A stretch of DNA of 43,861 nt from Pseudomonadota bacterium (GTDB lineage: Bacteria; Pseudomonadota; Gammaproteobacteria; Burkholderiales; Burkholderiaceae_C), in the NCBI GenBank assembly GCA_021805805.1, contig JAJZEB010000012.1, forward strand, positions 7,452-51,312, written 5' to 3'. The notes under the pieces were generated by a model. That model ran no database searches. It had not been told where the DNA came from and saw nothing but the letters and a program-made list of their open reading frames with translations. The translations under genes and the position numbers were made by a program. Positions 28,392-37,079 of this stretch are shown in pieces (the stretch's first letter is position 1; each line of letters starts with the position of its first letter).

Positions 28392-28803
28392 GCAGTCGCG
28401 TGCGCCTGCCGCCGGCGCAATCGTCATGGGCTTCGACTACGGCAGCCACCGCATCGGCGTGGCCGTGGGCAACACCATCACGGCCAGCGCGCAGGCCTTG
28501 TGCAGCGTCGACGCGATGCGGCGCGACATCCGTTTCGCGTCGATCGCCTCGCTGCTCGTGCAATGGCAGCCGACGCAGCTGGTCGTCGGCCTGCCGCTGG
28601 CGCGCGACGGGCACGAGCAGTTGCGCACCACCCAGGCGCGGCGCTTCGCCAACCAGCTCCACGGCCGCTTCGGCCTGCCGGTGGCGATGGTCGACGAGCG
28701 CTACACCTCGCGCGCGGCCGAGGACGCCGGCGCGGCCGACGTCGACGCCGAATCGGCGCGACTGATTCTGGAACAATACCTGCAATCCGACGCATGCCCA
28801 TGA
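28384..28803 (+). CDS. ruvX: Putative pre-16S rRNA nuclease / Holliday junction resolvase-like RuvX
   Basis: A 139-residue RNase H-like fold protein of the YqgF family, implicated in 16S rRNA 5' maturation. It has the initial catalytic-Asp strand VMGFDYGSHRIGVAVGN, the second motif QLVVGLPLARDGHEQ with the following Arg-rich helix, and the third Asp region PVAMVDERYTSRAAED. The length is typical. It overlaps yqgE by eight bases and pyrR by four (ATGA), so the cluster is almost certainly one transcript. Confidence 0.94.
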   Translation: MPEQSRAPAAGAIVMGFDYGSHRIGVAVGNTITASAQALCSVDAMRRDIRFASIASLLVQWQPTQLVVGLPLARDGHEQLRTTQARRFANQLHGRFGLPVAMVDERYTSRAAEDAGAADVDAESARLILEQYLQSDACP

Positions 28804-29315
28804 GCACTCCTCCGGACGCTGAAGCGCTGTACGCGCTGCTCGTCGAACAGCTTCGAGACTGGTTGGCCGCGCAGCCGAATGCGCCCACGCTGGTCGGTGT
28901 CTACTCAGGCGGCGCCTGGCTGGCCGAGCGGCTGCACGCCGAGCTGGCGCTGGACACCCCGCTGGGCGTGGTGTCGTCGACCTACCATCGCGACGACCTG
29001 GCCACCCGCGGCCTGCACCCGAACGGCAACCGCACCGCGCTGCCGTTCGACGTCAACGGGCGCGCGATCGTGCTCGTCGACGACGTGCTGTACACCGGGC
29101 GCACGACGCGCGCGGCAATCAACGAGCTGTACGACTTCGGCCGTCCTGCGCGCATCGATCTGGCGGTGCTGGTCGACCGCGGCGGTCGCGAACTGCCGAT
29201 CTGCCCGACGCTGTGCGCCGGTCGCATCGAGCTGGCGGCGGGGCGCATGCTCGAACTGTGCCGCGCCGAAGGCGACCCGATGCGCTTCGAATTCCTCGAG
29301 TCCGAATTCCGATGA
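28800..29315 (+). CDS. pyrR: PyrR-type phosphoribosyltransferase / pyrimidine regulator
   Basis: A 171-residue type I phosphoribosyltransferase. Landmarks are [24 protein letters not shown] and the PRPP-binding loop [19 protein letters not shown], followed by [17 protein letters not shown], as in PyrR. Gram-positive PyrR binds pyr mRNA and has uracil phosphoribosyltransferase activity; whether the betaproteobacterial form regulates transcription is uncertain, and I see no clear attenuator in the overlapping junctions. An upstream in-frame ATG at 28794 is also possible. Overlaps of four bases with both ruvX and pyrB indicate translational coupling. Confidence 0.9.
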   Translation: MSTPPDAEALYALLVEQLRDWLAAQPNAPTLVGVYSGGAWLAERLHAELALDTPLGVVSSTYHRDDLATRGLHPNGNRTALPFDVNGRAIVLVDDVLYTGRTTRAAINELYDFGRPARIDLAVLVDRGGRELPICPTLCAGRIELAAGRMLELCRAEGDPMRFEFLESEFR

Positions 29316-30268
29316 GCAAGCACCCGCAACTCAACCGACACGGCGAACTGCGCCATCTGCTGACCATCGAGGGGCTGCCGCGCGACGTGCTGCTGCACAT
29401 CATGGACACCGCGCAGGGGTTCATGAGCTTCGGCGACCGCGAAGTCAAGAAGGTCCCGCTGCTGCGCGGCAAAAGCGTGTTCAATCTGTTCTTCGAGAAC
29501 TCGACGCGAACGCGCACGACCTTCGAGATCGCGGCCAAGAGGCTGTCGGCCGACATCTTCAACCTCGACATCCAGCGCTCGAGCACGGCCAAGGGCGAGA
29601 GCCTGCTCGACACCATCGCCAACCTGGAGGCGATGGACGCCGACATCTTCGTCGTGCGCCACAGCGAAAGCGGCGCGCCGTTCCTGATCGCGCAGCACAG
29701 CCCCGACCACGTGCACGTGGTCAACGCCGGCGACGGGCGCCATGCGCACCCGACGCAGGGCCTGCTCGACATGATGACCATCCGCCACTACAAGCGCGAC
29801 TTCAGCGCGCTGCGCGTGGCCATCGTCGGCGACATCGTGCACTCGCGGGTGGCGCGCTCGGACATCCATGCGCTGACCACGCTGGGCGTCCCGGAGGTTC
29901 GCGTGGTCGGCCCGAAGACCCTGGTGCCGGGCGACCTGCGCGACCTGGGCGTGCGCGTGTGCCACGACATCGCCGAAGGCCTGCGCGACGCCGACGTGGT
30001 CATGATGCTGCGGCTGCAGAACGAGCGCATGTCGGGCGGCCTGCTGCCTTCGGCAAGCGAATTCCACATGATGTACGGGTTGACACCCGAACGCCTGGCG
30101 CTGGCCAGCCCCGACGCGATCGTCATGCATCCGGGGCCGATCAACCGCGGCGTCGAAATCGACTCCAGCGTCGCCGACGGCCCCAGCAGCGTGATCCTGC
30201 CGCAAGTGCGTTTCGGCATCGCCGTGCGCATGGCGGTGCTGTCCATCGTCGCCCATACCGCAGCCTGA
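29312..30268 (+). CDS. pyrB: Aspartate carbamoyltransferase catalytic subunit
   Basis: Catalyses carbamoyl phosphate plus aspartate to carbamoyl aspartate, the committed step of UMP synthesis. The 318-residue protein carries the carbamoyl-phosphate motif [19 protein letters not shown] and the Lys loop [12 protein letters not shown]. It also has the [12 protein letters not shown] motif, the aspartate-domain strand [15 protein letters not shown] and the C-terminal [12 protein letters not shown]. No regulatory pyrI gene is present. The next gene encodes a dihydroorotase-like protein lacking metal ligands, as in class A ATCases where an inactive DHOase is needed for assembly. It overlaps pyrR (ATGA) and is 2 bp from the next gene. 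Confidence 0.96.
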   Translation: MSKHPQLNRHGELRHLLTIEGLPRDVLLHIMDTAQGFMSFGDREVKKVPLLRGKSVFNLFFENSTRTRTTFEIAAKRLSADIFNLDIQRSSTAKGESLLDTIANLEAMDADIFVVRHSESGAPFLIAQHSPDHVHVVNAGDGRHAHPTQGLLDMMTIRHYKRDFSALRVAIVGDIVHSRVARSDIHALTTLGVPEVRVVGPKTLVPGDLRDLGVRVCHDIAEGLRDADVVMMLRLQNERMSGGLLPSASEFHMMYGLTPERLALASPDAIVMHPGPINRGVEIDSSVADGPSSVILPQVRFGIAVRMAVLSIVAHTAA

Positions 30269-30270
30269 CC

Positions 30271-31563
30271 ATGATCGAGCCCCATTCCATCCTCGTGCGC
30301 GGCGGCACCCTGGTCGACCCGGGCACCGGCACCGAGCAACCCGGCGACGTCGCCATCGCCGGCGAATCGATCGTCGCGGTCGGCCATGCGCCCGACGGCT
30401 TCCAGCCCGACCTGGTGCTCGATGCGCACGGCTGCCTGGTCATGCCCGGACTGGTCGACCTGTGCGCGCGGCTGGGCGAGCCGGGCGGCGAAGCCGCCGG
30501 CCTGCTCGACGCCGAGCTGGCCGCAGCGGCCGCCGGCGGCGTCACGCGCGTCGTCTGCGCGCCCGACACCGACCCGGTGCTCGACGAACCCAGCCTGGTC
30601 GAAATGCTGCGCTGGCGCGCCCGGCGCATCAAGCGCGCGCGGGTCTACCCGCTGGGCGCGCTCAGCGTCGGACTGCACGGCGAGCGGATCGCCGAAATGG
30701 CCTCGCTGGTCAAGGCCAGCTGCATCGGACTGTCGCAGGCCGACCGCCCGGTGGCCGACACCCAGCTGCTGGCGCGCGCGCTGCAGTACGCCAGCACCTA
30801 CCGCTACAAGGTCTGGCTGCGCCCGCTCGACGCCCACCTCGGCCGCGGCGTCGCCGCCAGCGGCGCGTACGCACAGCGCCTGGGGCTGGCCGGCGTGCCG
30901 ACGACCGCCGAAACGATCGCGCTGCACACCATTTTCGAGCTGGTCCGCGCCAGCGGCTGCGCCGTGCACCTGAGCAAGCTGTCGAGCGCCGCGGGAGTCG
31001 AGCTGGTGCGCCGGGCCAAGGCCGACGGCCTGCCGGTGACCGCCGACGTCTCGATCCACAATCTGCTGCTGACCGACCTGGACATCGGCTGGTTCGATGC
31101 CCGCGCCCGGCTCGATCCGCCGCTGCGCCAGCGCGCCGACCGCGACGCGCTGCTGCAGGGGCTTGCCGACGGCACACTCGATGCGCTGTGCTCGGACCAC
31201 AGCATCCTCGGCAGCGACGACAAGGTGCTGCCGTTCGCCGAGGCGACTCCGGGTGCCAGCGGGCTGGAACTGCTGCTGCCGGTGCTGCTCGAATTCGCCC
31301 GCCGCAGCGGCCTGCCGCTGCCGGCCGCGGTGGCCTGCGCGACGACCCGTGCGGCGGCTGCCGCCGGGCTCGCCGCGCCGGCATTGCGCGCCGGCTGCGC
31401 TGCCGAGCTGATCGTGGTCGATCCCGCGCAGCGCTGGCGCGCCACGGCAGACGCGCTGCACAGCCGCACCAAACCGACTCCGTTGGCCGAGATCGAACTC
31501 AGCGGGCGGGTGCGCGCGACCATCGTCGACGGGCGCATCGTGCATCGCAGTGCGACGGCGTGA
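30271..31563 (+). CDS. pyrX: Dihydroorotase-like protein, probably inactive (PyrC'/PyrX type)
   Basis: A 430-residue amidohydrolase-fold protein of the type I dihydroorotase family, but degenerate at the metal site. Where active enzymes read D-x-H-x-H-x-R-E-P-G, this has DLCARLGEPGGE, so both His of the HxH motif are gone. The usual PHHL metal-ligand segment reads IHNLLLTD, and the TDHAPH motif reads SDHSILG. The scaffold is otherwise intact from VRGGTLVDPGTG to the C-terminal SGRVRATIVDGRIVH. In Pseudomonas a comparable inactive homologue is required to hold the aspartate carbamoyltransferase dodecamer together, and the position two bases after pyrB fits that role. A catalytic PyrC should be encoded elsewhere in the genome. 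Confidence 0.85.
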   Translation: MIEPHSILVRGGTLVDPGTGTEQPGDVAIAGESIVAVGHAPDGFQPDLVLDAHGCLVMPGLVDLCARLGEPGGEAAGLLDAELAAAAAGGVTRVVCAPDTDPVLDEPSLVEMLRWRARRIKRARVYPLGALSVGLHGERIAEMASLVKASCIGLSQADRPVADTQLLARALQYASTYRYKVWLRPLDAHLGRGVAASGAYAQRLGLAGVPTTAETIALHTIFELVRASGCAVHLSKLSSAAGVELVRRAKADGLPVTADVSIHNLLLTDLDIGWFDARARLDPPLRQRADRDALLQGLADGTLDALCSDHSILGSDDKVLPFAEATPGASGLELLLPVLLEFARRSGLPLPAAVACATTRAAAAAGLAAPALRAGCAAELIVVDPAQRWRATADALHSRTKPTPLAEIELSGRVRATIVDGRIVHRSATA

Positions 31564-31579
31564 ACCCGGGCTTCCAGCA

Positions 31580-32350
31580 ATGACCGCTGCGTTGCGGTTG
31601 CTGGGCATGTTCGGCGGCCTGCTGTGGCTGCTGCCGAGCGGGCTGCTCAAGCTGCACCGCGTGCGCCGTCTCGGCGCCGCGCAGCGCGACCGCGTGATTC
31701 GCGACTGGTCGCGCGCCGTGCTGCGCACCTGCCGGATCGAGCTGCAGCTCGACGGCCCCCCGCCGACGGCGCCGTGCCTGCTGGCGATCAATCATGTTTC
31801 GTGGCTCGACATCGTGGTCCTCAACGCGGTCGCGCCGACGCGCTTCGTAGCCAAGGCCGACGTCGACCGCTGGCCCGTCGTCGGCGCGCTGGCGCGCGGT
31901 TCCGGAACGCTGTTCATCGAGCGCTCGCGCCCGCGCGACGCCATGCGCGTCATGCACGACATGACCCGCTGCCTGCGCGAAGGCCAGCAGGTCAGCGTTT
32001 TCCCGGAAGGGACGACGTCGGCCGGCGACCGCATCCTGCCGCTGCACGCCAATCTGTTCCAGGCTGCGGTGAGTGCCGCGGTCGCGGTGCAACCGGTGCT
32101 GCTGCGCTATCTCGACGCCGACGGGGTCACGCCGAGCACGGCACCGGCGTATGTCGGCGACGACAGCATCCTGCGCACGCTGTGGCGCATGGCCGCGGCC
32201 CCGCGGCTGCACGCGTCGATCGCCTACCTGTCGCCGATCCACGGCGGCGAACGCCGCGCGCTGGCGCGCGCGGTGCAGGACAGCCTGCAGCAGGCCCTGT
32301 CCACGGCAACACCGCTGGCCGCAGCAGCTGAGCTGGCCGCGGCGCGCTGA
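31580..32350 (+). CDS. plsC: 1-acyl-sn-glycerol-3-phosphate acyltransferase (PlsC-like)
   Basis: A 256-residue membrane-associated acyltransferase of phospholipid synthesis. There is a hydrophobic N-terminal segment (LRLLGMFGGLLWLLPSGLL), the catalytic H-x4-D motif in INHVSWLDIVVL, the substrate-binding region GTLFIERSRPRDAMR, and the VFPEGTTSAGDRILPLHANL motif followed by VQPVLLRYLD. All four acyltransferase blocks are present. It is the last gene of the yqgE-to-pyr cluster, 16 bp after the dihydroorotase-like gene, an order common in Burkholderiales. A specialised role, such as ornithine-lipid acylation, cannot be excluded. Confidence 0.87.
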   Translation: MTAALRLLGMFGGLLWLLPSGLLKLHRVRRLGAAQRDRVIRDWSRAVLRTCRIELQLDGPPPTAPCLLAINHVSWLDIVVLNAVAPTRFVAKADVDRWPVVGALARGSGTLFIERSRPRDAMRVMHDMTRCLREGQQVSVFPEGTTSAGDRILPLHANLFQAAVSAAVAVQPVLLRYLDADGVTPSTAPAYVGDDSILRTLWRMAAAPRLHASIAYLSPIHGGERRALARAVQDSLQQALSTATPLAAAAELAAAR

Positions 32351-32764
32351 GCGGCGCCTGCGCTTCGGCCGCATCGCGGCGCGCAGCGCAGCGCGGCGGC
32401 GGCGCATCGGCAGCGGGTCGTTAGATGCACGCAAAGGCAACATGAATATTGGCTGCGCCTGCAGCCGAATCGGCATCCAGCGGCTACGCTAGACGCGTTG
32501 CGTCGCCCTGCCTTGCCGCAAAGTGCTTCACTGCCACCGAATCCAGAGTGGCTTCATTGCGAAGTCGACGCCGGTTCGCGCGCGCCGCCCGGCCCCCGGC
32601 CGTCGGCGGAGTCCGGCTGCTGCGGGACTTCCGACCCGACCGCCGCGCGCGCCGCCATGCCGCGGCATGACTTCCCGTGCCACGCCGCATCGATCGACCG
32701 GGCGCCCACGCCCGTGTTCAACCTGGCACGCGACGCAACGGGTCGCGTGATCGGAACAAGTCCC
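32351..32764. other. Intergenic region before the GH15 gene
   Basis: These 414 bp hold no gene I can support. The GH15 frame stays open upstream of its chosen start, so ATG 32657 is a possible longer start. A small stem (GGCTGC-GCCT-GCAGCC, 32451-32466) follows plsC at about 100 bp but has no U-tract. A slightly AT-richer patch near 32420-32450 could be promoter DNA; no clear -35/-10 pair is visible. Confidence 0.5.
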
Positions 32765-34639
32765 ATGTCTGCTCTGTACGAAATCTCCCCGCACACGGTG
32801 CGGGAACCCGTCCGCCTGGCCGCGGACATGTCCGTGGCGCCGAGCGCCGCACGCGGCGGCGATCGCCTCGCGCTGGGACTGGTCGGCAACGGCTCGGCCA
32901 GCGCGCTGATCGACCGGCACGCCACCATGGTCTGGAGCTGCGCACCACGGCTCGACAGCGACCCGGTGTTCCTCGCCCTGCTCGACCACGGTGCCGAGGC
33001 CCGCGGCGAGTTCGCAGTCGACCTGCACGGTGCTTCGCGCTACGAACAAAGGTACGACACCAATACCGCGGTGTTGCGCACCAAAGTCTGGAACGAAACC
33101 GGCGACGGAATCGAGATCACCGACTTCGCTCCGCGCTTCATCGCCCAGGGCCGCGTCTTCCGGCCGCCGATGCTGGTGCGGCGCGTGCGCGTGCTGTGCG
33201 GAACGCCGTCGGTGCGCATTCGGTTGCGCCCCTGCTTCGACTGGGGCCGGAATGCGCCGCAACTCAGCGTCGGCAACCACCACGTGCGCTACAGCGCCGC
33301 CGGCAGCGTGCTGCGCGTGACCACCGATGCCCCGCTGACCTATCTGGTGCAGGAATCGTTCTTCATCCTGCGCCAGCGCGTCGATCTGGTGTTCGGCGAA
33401 GACGAATCGCTGCGCGGCAGCGTTGCCGACGTCGCCGCGGACTACGAACGTCAGACGCTGGACCATTGGCGGCACTGGTCGAGGCATCTTGCGGTGCCGC
33501 TGCAGTGGCAGGACGCGGTGATCCGCGCCGCAATCACCCTGAAACTGTGCGTGCACGAGGACACCGGGGCGATCGTCGCGGCCATGACCACCAGCATTCC
33601 CGAGGCACCGTCGAGCGGCCGCAACTGGGACTATCGCTACTGCTGGCTGCGCGATGCCTATTTCGTCGTCCGCGCACTCAACAGCCTGTCCGAAGTCGGG
33701 ACCATGGAAAACTACCTCGAATGGCTGTGGAACGTGATCGCCGACGCGCAGGACGGCGCGCTGCAACCTCTGTACGGAGTCGGGCGCGAACGCAGGCTCG
33801 ACGAAGCCGCGGTTCCGAGCCTGTCGGGCTATCTGGGCATGGCTCCGGTTCGGCGCGGCAACCAGGCCTACGAGCACGCACAGCACGATGTCTGGGGAAG
33901 CGTCGTGCTGGGCGCCGCACAGGCGTTTTTCGATCGCCGGCTGCTGCAGCCGGCAGCACACCTCGAATTCGCCCAGCTCGAGCGCATCGGTGAGCAGGCG
34001 GTGGCCGCGCACCAGGTCGCCGACGCCGGACTGTGGGAACTGCGCACCCGGCGCGCCGTGCACACGCACTCGGTGGCGATGTGCTGGGCGGCGTGCGATC
34101 GCCTGGCGAAAATCGCCGTACACCTCGGCCTGCGCGACCGTGCCCGCTACTGGCGCGTGCATGCCACGCGAATCCGCGCGTGGCTGCTGCCCAGGGCCTG
34201 GAACGAGCGCCGCCAGGCGTTCGTCGATGCGCTCGGCAGCGAGACCATCGACGCCAGCGTGCTGCTGCTGCCGCAGATCGGTCTGGTCGACGCTCGCGAT
34301 CCGCGCTTCGTGCGCACCTACGAAGCGCTCGAACGCACGCTGTGCGACGGCGCCCACGTCCGGCGCTACGAAGCGGCCGATGACTTCGGGGTTCCCTGCG
34401 TGGCGTTCAACGCGTGCAGCTTCTGGCGCGTCGAGACGCTGTGCATGATGGGGCGCAGGCGCGAAGCGCGCGCGCTGTTCGAGGACCTGCTCTCAGCGTG
34501 CAATCCGCTGGGCCTGATGGCCGAGGACACCGATCCGGACACCGGAATGGCCTGGGGCAATTTCCCGCAGACTCTGGCGATGGCCGCGCTGATCAATGCC
34601 GCGGTGCGCCTTTCGTCGCAGTGGAGGTCGGTGCTTTGA
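32765..34639 (+). CDS. Glycoside hydrolase family 15 protein (glucoamylase/trehalase-like)
   Basis: A 624-residue protein of the bacterial GH15 group, predicted to cleave alpha-glucosidic bonds such as in trehalose or short maltodextrins. The N-terminal beta-sandwich domain starts LALGLVGNGSASALIDRHATMVW. The alpha/alpha-barrel begins near residue 250. Within it are LCVHEDTGAIVAAMTTSIPE, SGRNWDYRYCWLRDAYFVVR, ADAGLWELR with a candidate acid Glu, and the C-terminal EDTDPDTGMAWGNFPQTLA signature. No signal peptide is evident, so it is probably cytoplasmic. The start at 32765 has only a weak ribosome site; 32657 is an alternative. The 3' end overlaps the convergent membrane-protein gene by 47 bp. 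Confidence 0.88.
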   Translation: MSALYEISPHTVREPVRLAADMSVAPSAARGGDRLALGLVGNGSASALIDRHATMVWSCAPRLDSDPVFLALLDHGAEARGEFAVDLHGASRYEQRYDTNTAVLRTKVWNETGDGIEITDFAPRFIAQGRVFRPPMLVRRVRVLCGTPSVRIRLRPCFDWGRNAPQLSVGNHHVRYSAAGSVLRVTTDAPLTYLVQESFFILRQRVDLVFGEDESLRGSVADVAADYERQTLDHWRHWSRHLAVPLQWQDAVIRAAITLKLCVHEDTGAIVAAMTTSIPEAPSSGRNWDYRYCWLRDAYFVVRALNSLSEVGTMENYLEWLWNVIADAQDGALQPLYGVGRERRLDEAAVPSLSGYLGMAPVRRGNQAYEHAQHDVWGSVVLGAAQAFFDRRLLQPAAHLEFAQLERIGEQAVAAHQVADAGLWELRTRRAVHTHSVAMCWAACDRLAKIAVHLGLRDRARYWRVHATRIRAWLLPRAWNERRQAFVDALGSETIDASVLLLPQIGLVDARDPRFVRTYEALERTLCDGAHVRRYEAADDFGVPCVAFNACSFWRVETLCMMGRRREARALFEDLLSACNPLGLMAEDTDPDTGMAWGNFPQTLAMAALINAAVRLSSQWRSVL

Positions 34640-35711
34640 GCCCTGCCGGTGCGGTCGCGGGGGGTGCGGACGGTTCGTCGCGCCACTCGCGCCACACCGC
34701 CAGCAGCACGGCGAGCACCATCGGGCCGAGGAACATCCCGATCAGGCCGAACGCCGACATGCCGCCCAGCACGCCGAACAGCACCAGCACGAACGGCGCG
34801 CGCGTGCTGCCGCTGATGACCAGCGGGCGCACCAGGTTGTCGACCCAGCTGACCGCCAGCAGGCCCCAAAGCAGCAGTCCGACTCCGGCGCCGAAGCGCC
34901 CGGTCGCGATCAGCCACAGCGCCGCCGGAACCCAGACCAGCGGCGCGCCGAACGGGGCCAGCGCGAACATCGCGGTGATCGCCGCAAGCAGCACCGGAGC
35001 GGGCACGCCGGCCCAGCCGTAACCGAGACCGGCGATCAGTCCCTGCGCCAGCGCGGTGGCCAGCAGCCCCCACAGCACGGCACGCGTCATGTCGGCAGCG
35101 GCCTCCAGGTAGGCATCGACGCGTGCGCCCAGGATGCGCCGGAACACGGCCTGCGCCTGCCGCAGACCGCGCTCGCCGTCGCGATAGACGAAGAACAGCG
35201 TCAACAGCGCAAAGCCGAACTTGGCCGCGTTGCGTCCGGCGCCGCCCAGCAGCGCGAATGCCTGCGTGGCGACCTGCGCGCTCCACGCCGACGCCTGCAG
35301 TCGGCTTGCGGCCTGCGCGCGGGTGCTCGCGCGCAGCAGGTCCTGCAGCAGGCTGCCGATCAGCGGCAGTCGCGCCAGTGCCGTCGACAGCGTGGAGACT
35401 TCGCTGGCCAGCTGGGTGCCGGCCGAGGTCAGCGCGCCGACCAGTTCGTTGCGCAGCAGCACACCGAGCCAGAGCATCGGCAGCACGAATGACAGTGCGA
35501 CCAGCAGCGTCATCAGCAACGCACCCAGGCTGGGGTGCCGGCGCGTGCGCACGCGTTCGAACAACGGCCAGCTGACGAAACCCAGGATCATCGCCCAGGC
35601 CACCGAAGCGAGGAAGGGCCGCAGCACCTGATAGGCCAGGCCCAGCAAGGCGAGCAGCAGAAGACCCAGGATGATGCGCCGCAGCGCCGGCGGCGTCGGC
35701 AACGCATTCAT
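34593..35711 (-). CDS. AI-2E family transporter / PerM-like permease
   Basis: A 372-residue polytopic inner-membrane protein of the AI-2E exporter family (PerM/YdiK/TqsA type). It has an N-terminal pair of membrane segments (IILGLLLLALLGLAYQVLRPFL and ASVAWAMILGFVSWPLFERV), a large loop, and a C-terminal group of segments. The family motif regions FALLTLFFVYRDGE, AGVPAPVLLAAITAMFALAPFGAPLVWVP and GMFLGPMVLAVLLAVW are present. Members have been linked to autoinducer-2 export or ion antiport; the substrate here is unknown. The start at 35711 is chosen where membrane sequence begins; the frame stays open upstream. It is divergent from the lipoprotein gene across a 238-bp region holding a large palindrome. 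Confidence 0.85.
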   Translation of the reverse strand: MNALPTPPALRRIILGLLLLALLGLAYQVLRPFLASVAWAMILGFVSWPLFERVRTRRHPSLGALLMTLLVALSFVLPMLWLGVLLRNELVGALTSAGTQLASEVSTLSTALARLPLIGSLLQDLLRASTRAQAASRLQASAWSAQVATQAFALLGGAGRNAAKFGFALLTLFFVYRDGERGLRQAQAVFRRILGARVDAYLEAAADMTRAVLWGLLATALAQGLIAGLGYGWAGVPAPVLLAAITAMFALAPFGAPLVWVPAALWLIATGRFGAGVGLLLWGLLAVSWVDNLVRPLVISGSTRAPFVLVLFGVLGGMSAFGLIGMFLGPMVLAVLLAVWREWRDEPSAPPATAPAGLKAPTSTATKGAPRH

Positions 35712-35819
35712 GGTCGGGCGATGGTCGTGCGCGGCGCGCCGCAGCGCGCTGCGCCAGATCAAGATCGTGGCGACCTGCCCAGGTGCCCTTCGCGAAGACG
35801 TCGAGCGATCCGCCGCCCA

Positions 35820-35845
35820 CGGCATCGTCAATATTGACGATGCCG
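35820..35845. promoter_or_regulatory. Perfect 26-bp palindrome in divergent promoter region
   Basis: GGCATCGTCAAT is followed immediately by its exact reverse complement, and one more flanking pair (C...G) extends the symmetry to 26 bp with no loop. It lies 109 bp upstream of the perM-like start on one side and 105 bp upstream of the lipoprotein start on the other. The absence of a loop and of a U-tract argues for a dimeric repressor or activator operator, not a terminator. The LuxR-type regulator downstream of the lipoprotein is a possible ligand protein. Confidence 0.65.
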
Positions 35846-35949
35846 GCGATCGCCGCAGCCGTTTCAATCGATTCGAAGCGCGATTTCCCGGGCCATCGGC
35901 ACGGGAACCACCATCCCCATCCCAGCCGCCTAATCCAGGAGCAGCAAAA

Positions 35950-37056
35950 GTGTTCAAGCGTACGATCGAAACCAGGAAACTTGTCTTGGCGCTGCTGTGC
36001 AGCCCGTTCGCACTCGCCGCCTGCGGCGGCGGTGGCGGCGCTGGCGCAACGGGCAGCGGCAACACCGGCGCGACCGGCAGCAACAACAGTTCCGGCCAGC
36101 AGACCGCCAGCGCCTGCACGGTGACCGACACCGGCCCCTTTGTCGCGGTGTCCCTGACCGGACAGGTCGGGCAGGCCCAATTCACCAGCGGCGGCGCGGT
36201 ACTGACCTACGGCAGCTATCCGTCCAGCTTCCCCGGAAACAGCCTCAGTGGCACGCTCGACCTGATCCAGGACCCGAACCACACCGGGGTCTGCATGGAC
36301 CAGGGTGGCGCTAACGGCTCGATGCGTACGGTCGTGCAGGCCAACGGAGTGATCGGCATCTCGCATGCGGTGGTCAACGGGACCGACGAACCGGTGGTGC
36401 TCCTCGAAGAAAGCGCCCTCGTCCCCAATACCAGCATGGCCAATCTCGCGGGCACCTACGATCTGCTTCGCTACCAGACCGACACGACCAATGGGGGCGA
36501 AACGAGGTCGTCCTACGTGACTTTCACGGTCAGCGGATCCGGCGCCTGGAGCATGTGCAAGAATGCGCCGACATGCTCGACGCCGACCGCGAGCGGCACC
36601 TTCAACGCGCTGGCCGGAAGCAGCAACGAGTTCGAGTTCGCCGCTGCGGGCCTGGTGCGCGGCGATTCATTCATCGTCAACGATGGGGCAGCCCAGATTC
36701 TTGTGAACGCAGAGCACGATACCGGCAGCGGATTGGTTCAAGGCCTGCATTTCGGCATGGCGCAGGCAGCGTGGAATCCATTGTCCGCGCCTTACGCGGT
36801 CAACACCACGGACGCGACGAGCCAGCAGGTGATCGTCTACGGCAGCGCGGTAAGCGGCTCCGGGTCCAGCCCCATCGCGCTGACGACCGACAGCCCGATC
36901 ACCGGACTGGCCACCGCAACGGCCGCCGACGGCGTGACGCTCGACTACCTGCTCGACACGCCGAGCGGTTTCTTCGCCGACGCCAGCAACACCGGCAACA
37001 ATTTCACCGCCGGCCCCGGATTCTTCGCCTTCGGCGTCGTCCCGCCAGGCAACTGA
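35950..37056 (+). CDS. Putative outer-envelope lipoprotein of unknown function
   Basis: A 368-residue protein starting at GTG 35950, eight bases after AGGAG. The N-terminus is a lipoprotein signal: basic FKRTIETRK, hydrophobic LVLALLCSPF and the lipobox LAAC, with the Cys to be lipidated followed by five Gly. A flexible Gly/Thr/Ser/Asn linker runs to about residue 60. The rest is predicted beta-rich and Thr/Ser/Gly-rich, for example AGTYDLLRYQTDTTNGG and SYVTFTVSGSGAWSMC, ending in GPGFFAFGVVPP. Cys pairs (SMCKNAPTC) suggest a disulfide. It may belong to the DUF2957-like putative lipoproteins of Burkholderiales, but I am not certain. The LuxR-type gene starts 23 bp downstream, probably in the same transcript. 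Confidence 0.75.
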   Translation: MFKRTIETRKLVLALLCSPFALAACGGGGGAGATGSGNTGATGSNNSSGQQTASACTVTDTGPFVAVSLTGQVGQAQFTSGGAVLTYGSYPSSFPGNSLSGTLDLIQDPNHTGVCMDQGGANGSMRTVVQANGVIGISHAVVNGTDEPVVLLEESALVPNTSMANLAGTYDLLRYQTDTTNGGETRSSYVTFTVSGSGAWSMCKNAPTCSTPTASGTFNALAGSSNEFEFAAAGLVRGDSFIVNDGAAQILVNAEHDTGSGLVQGLHFGMAQAAWNPLSAPYAVNTTDATSQQVIVYGSAVSGSGSSPIALTTDSPITGLATATAADGVTLDYLLDTPSGFFADASNTGNNFTAGPGFFAFGVVPPGN

Positions 37057-37079
37057 CTCCGCACCCGCCGCGCCGCCGC

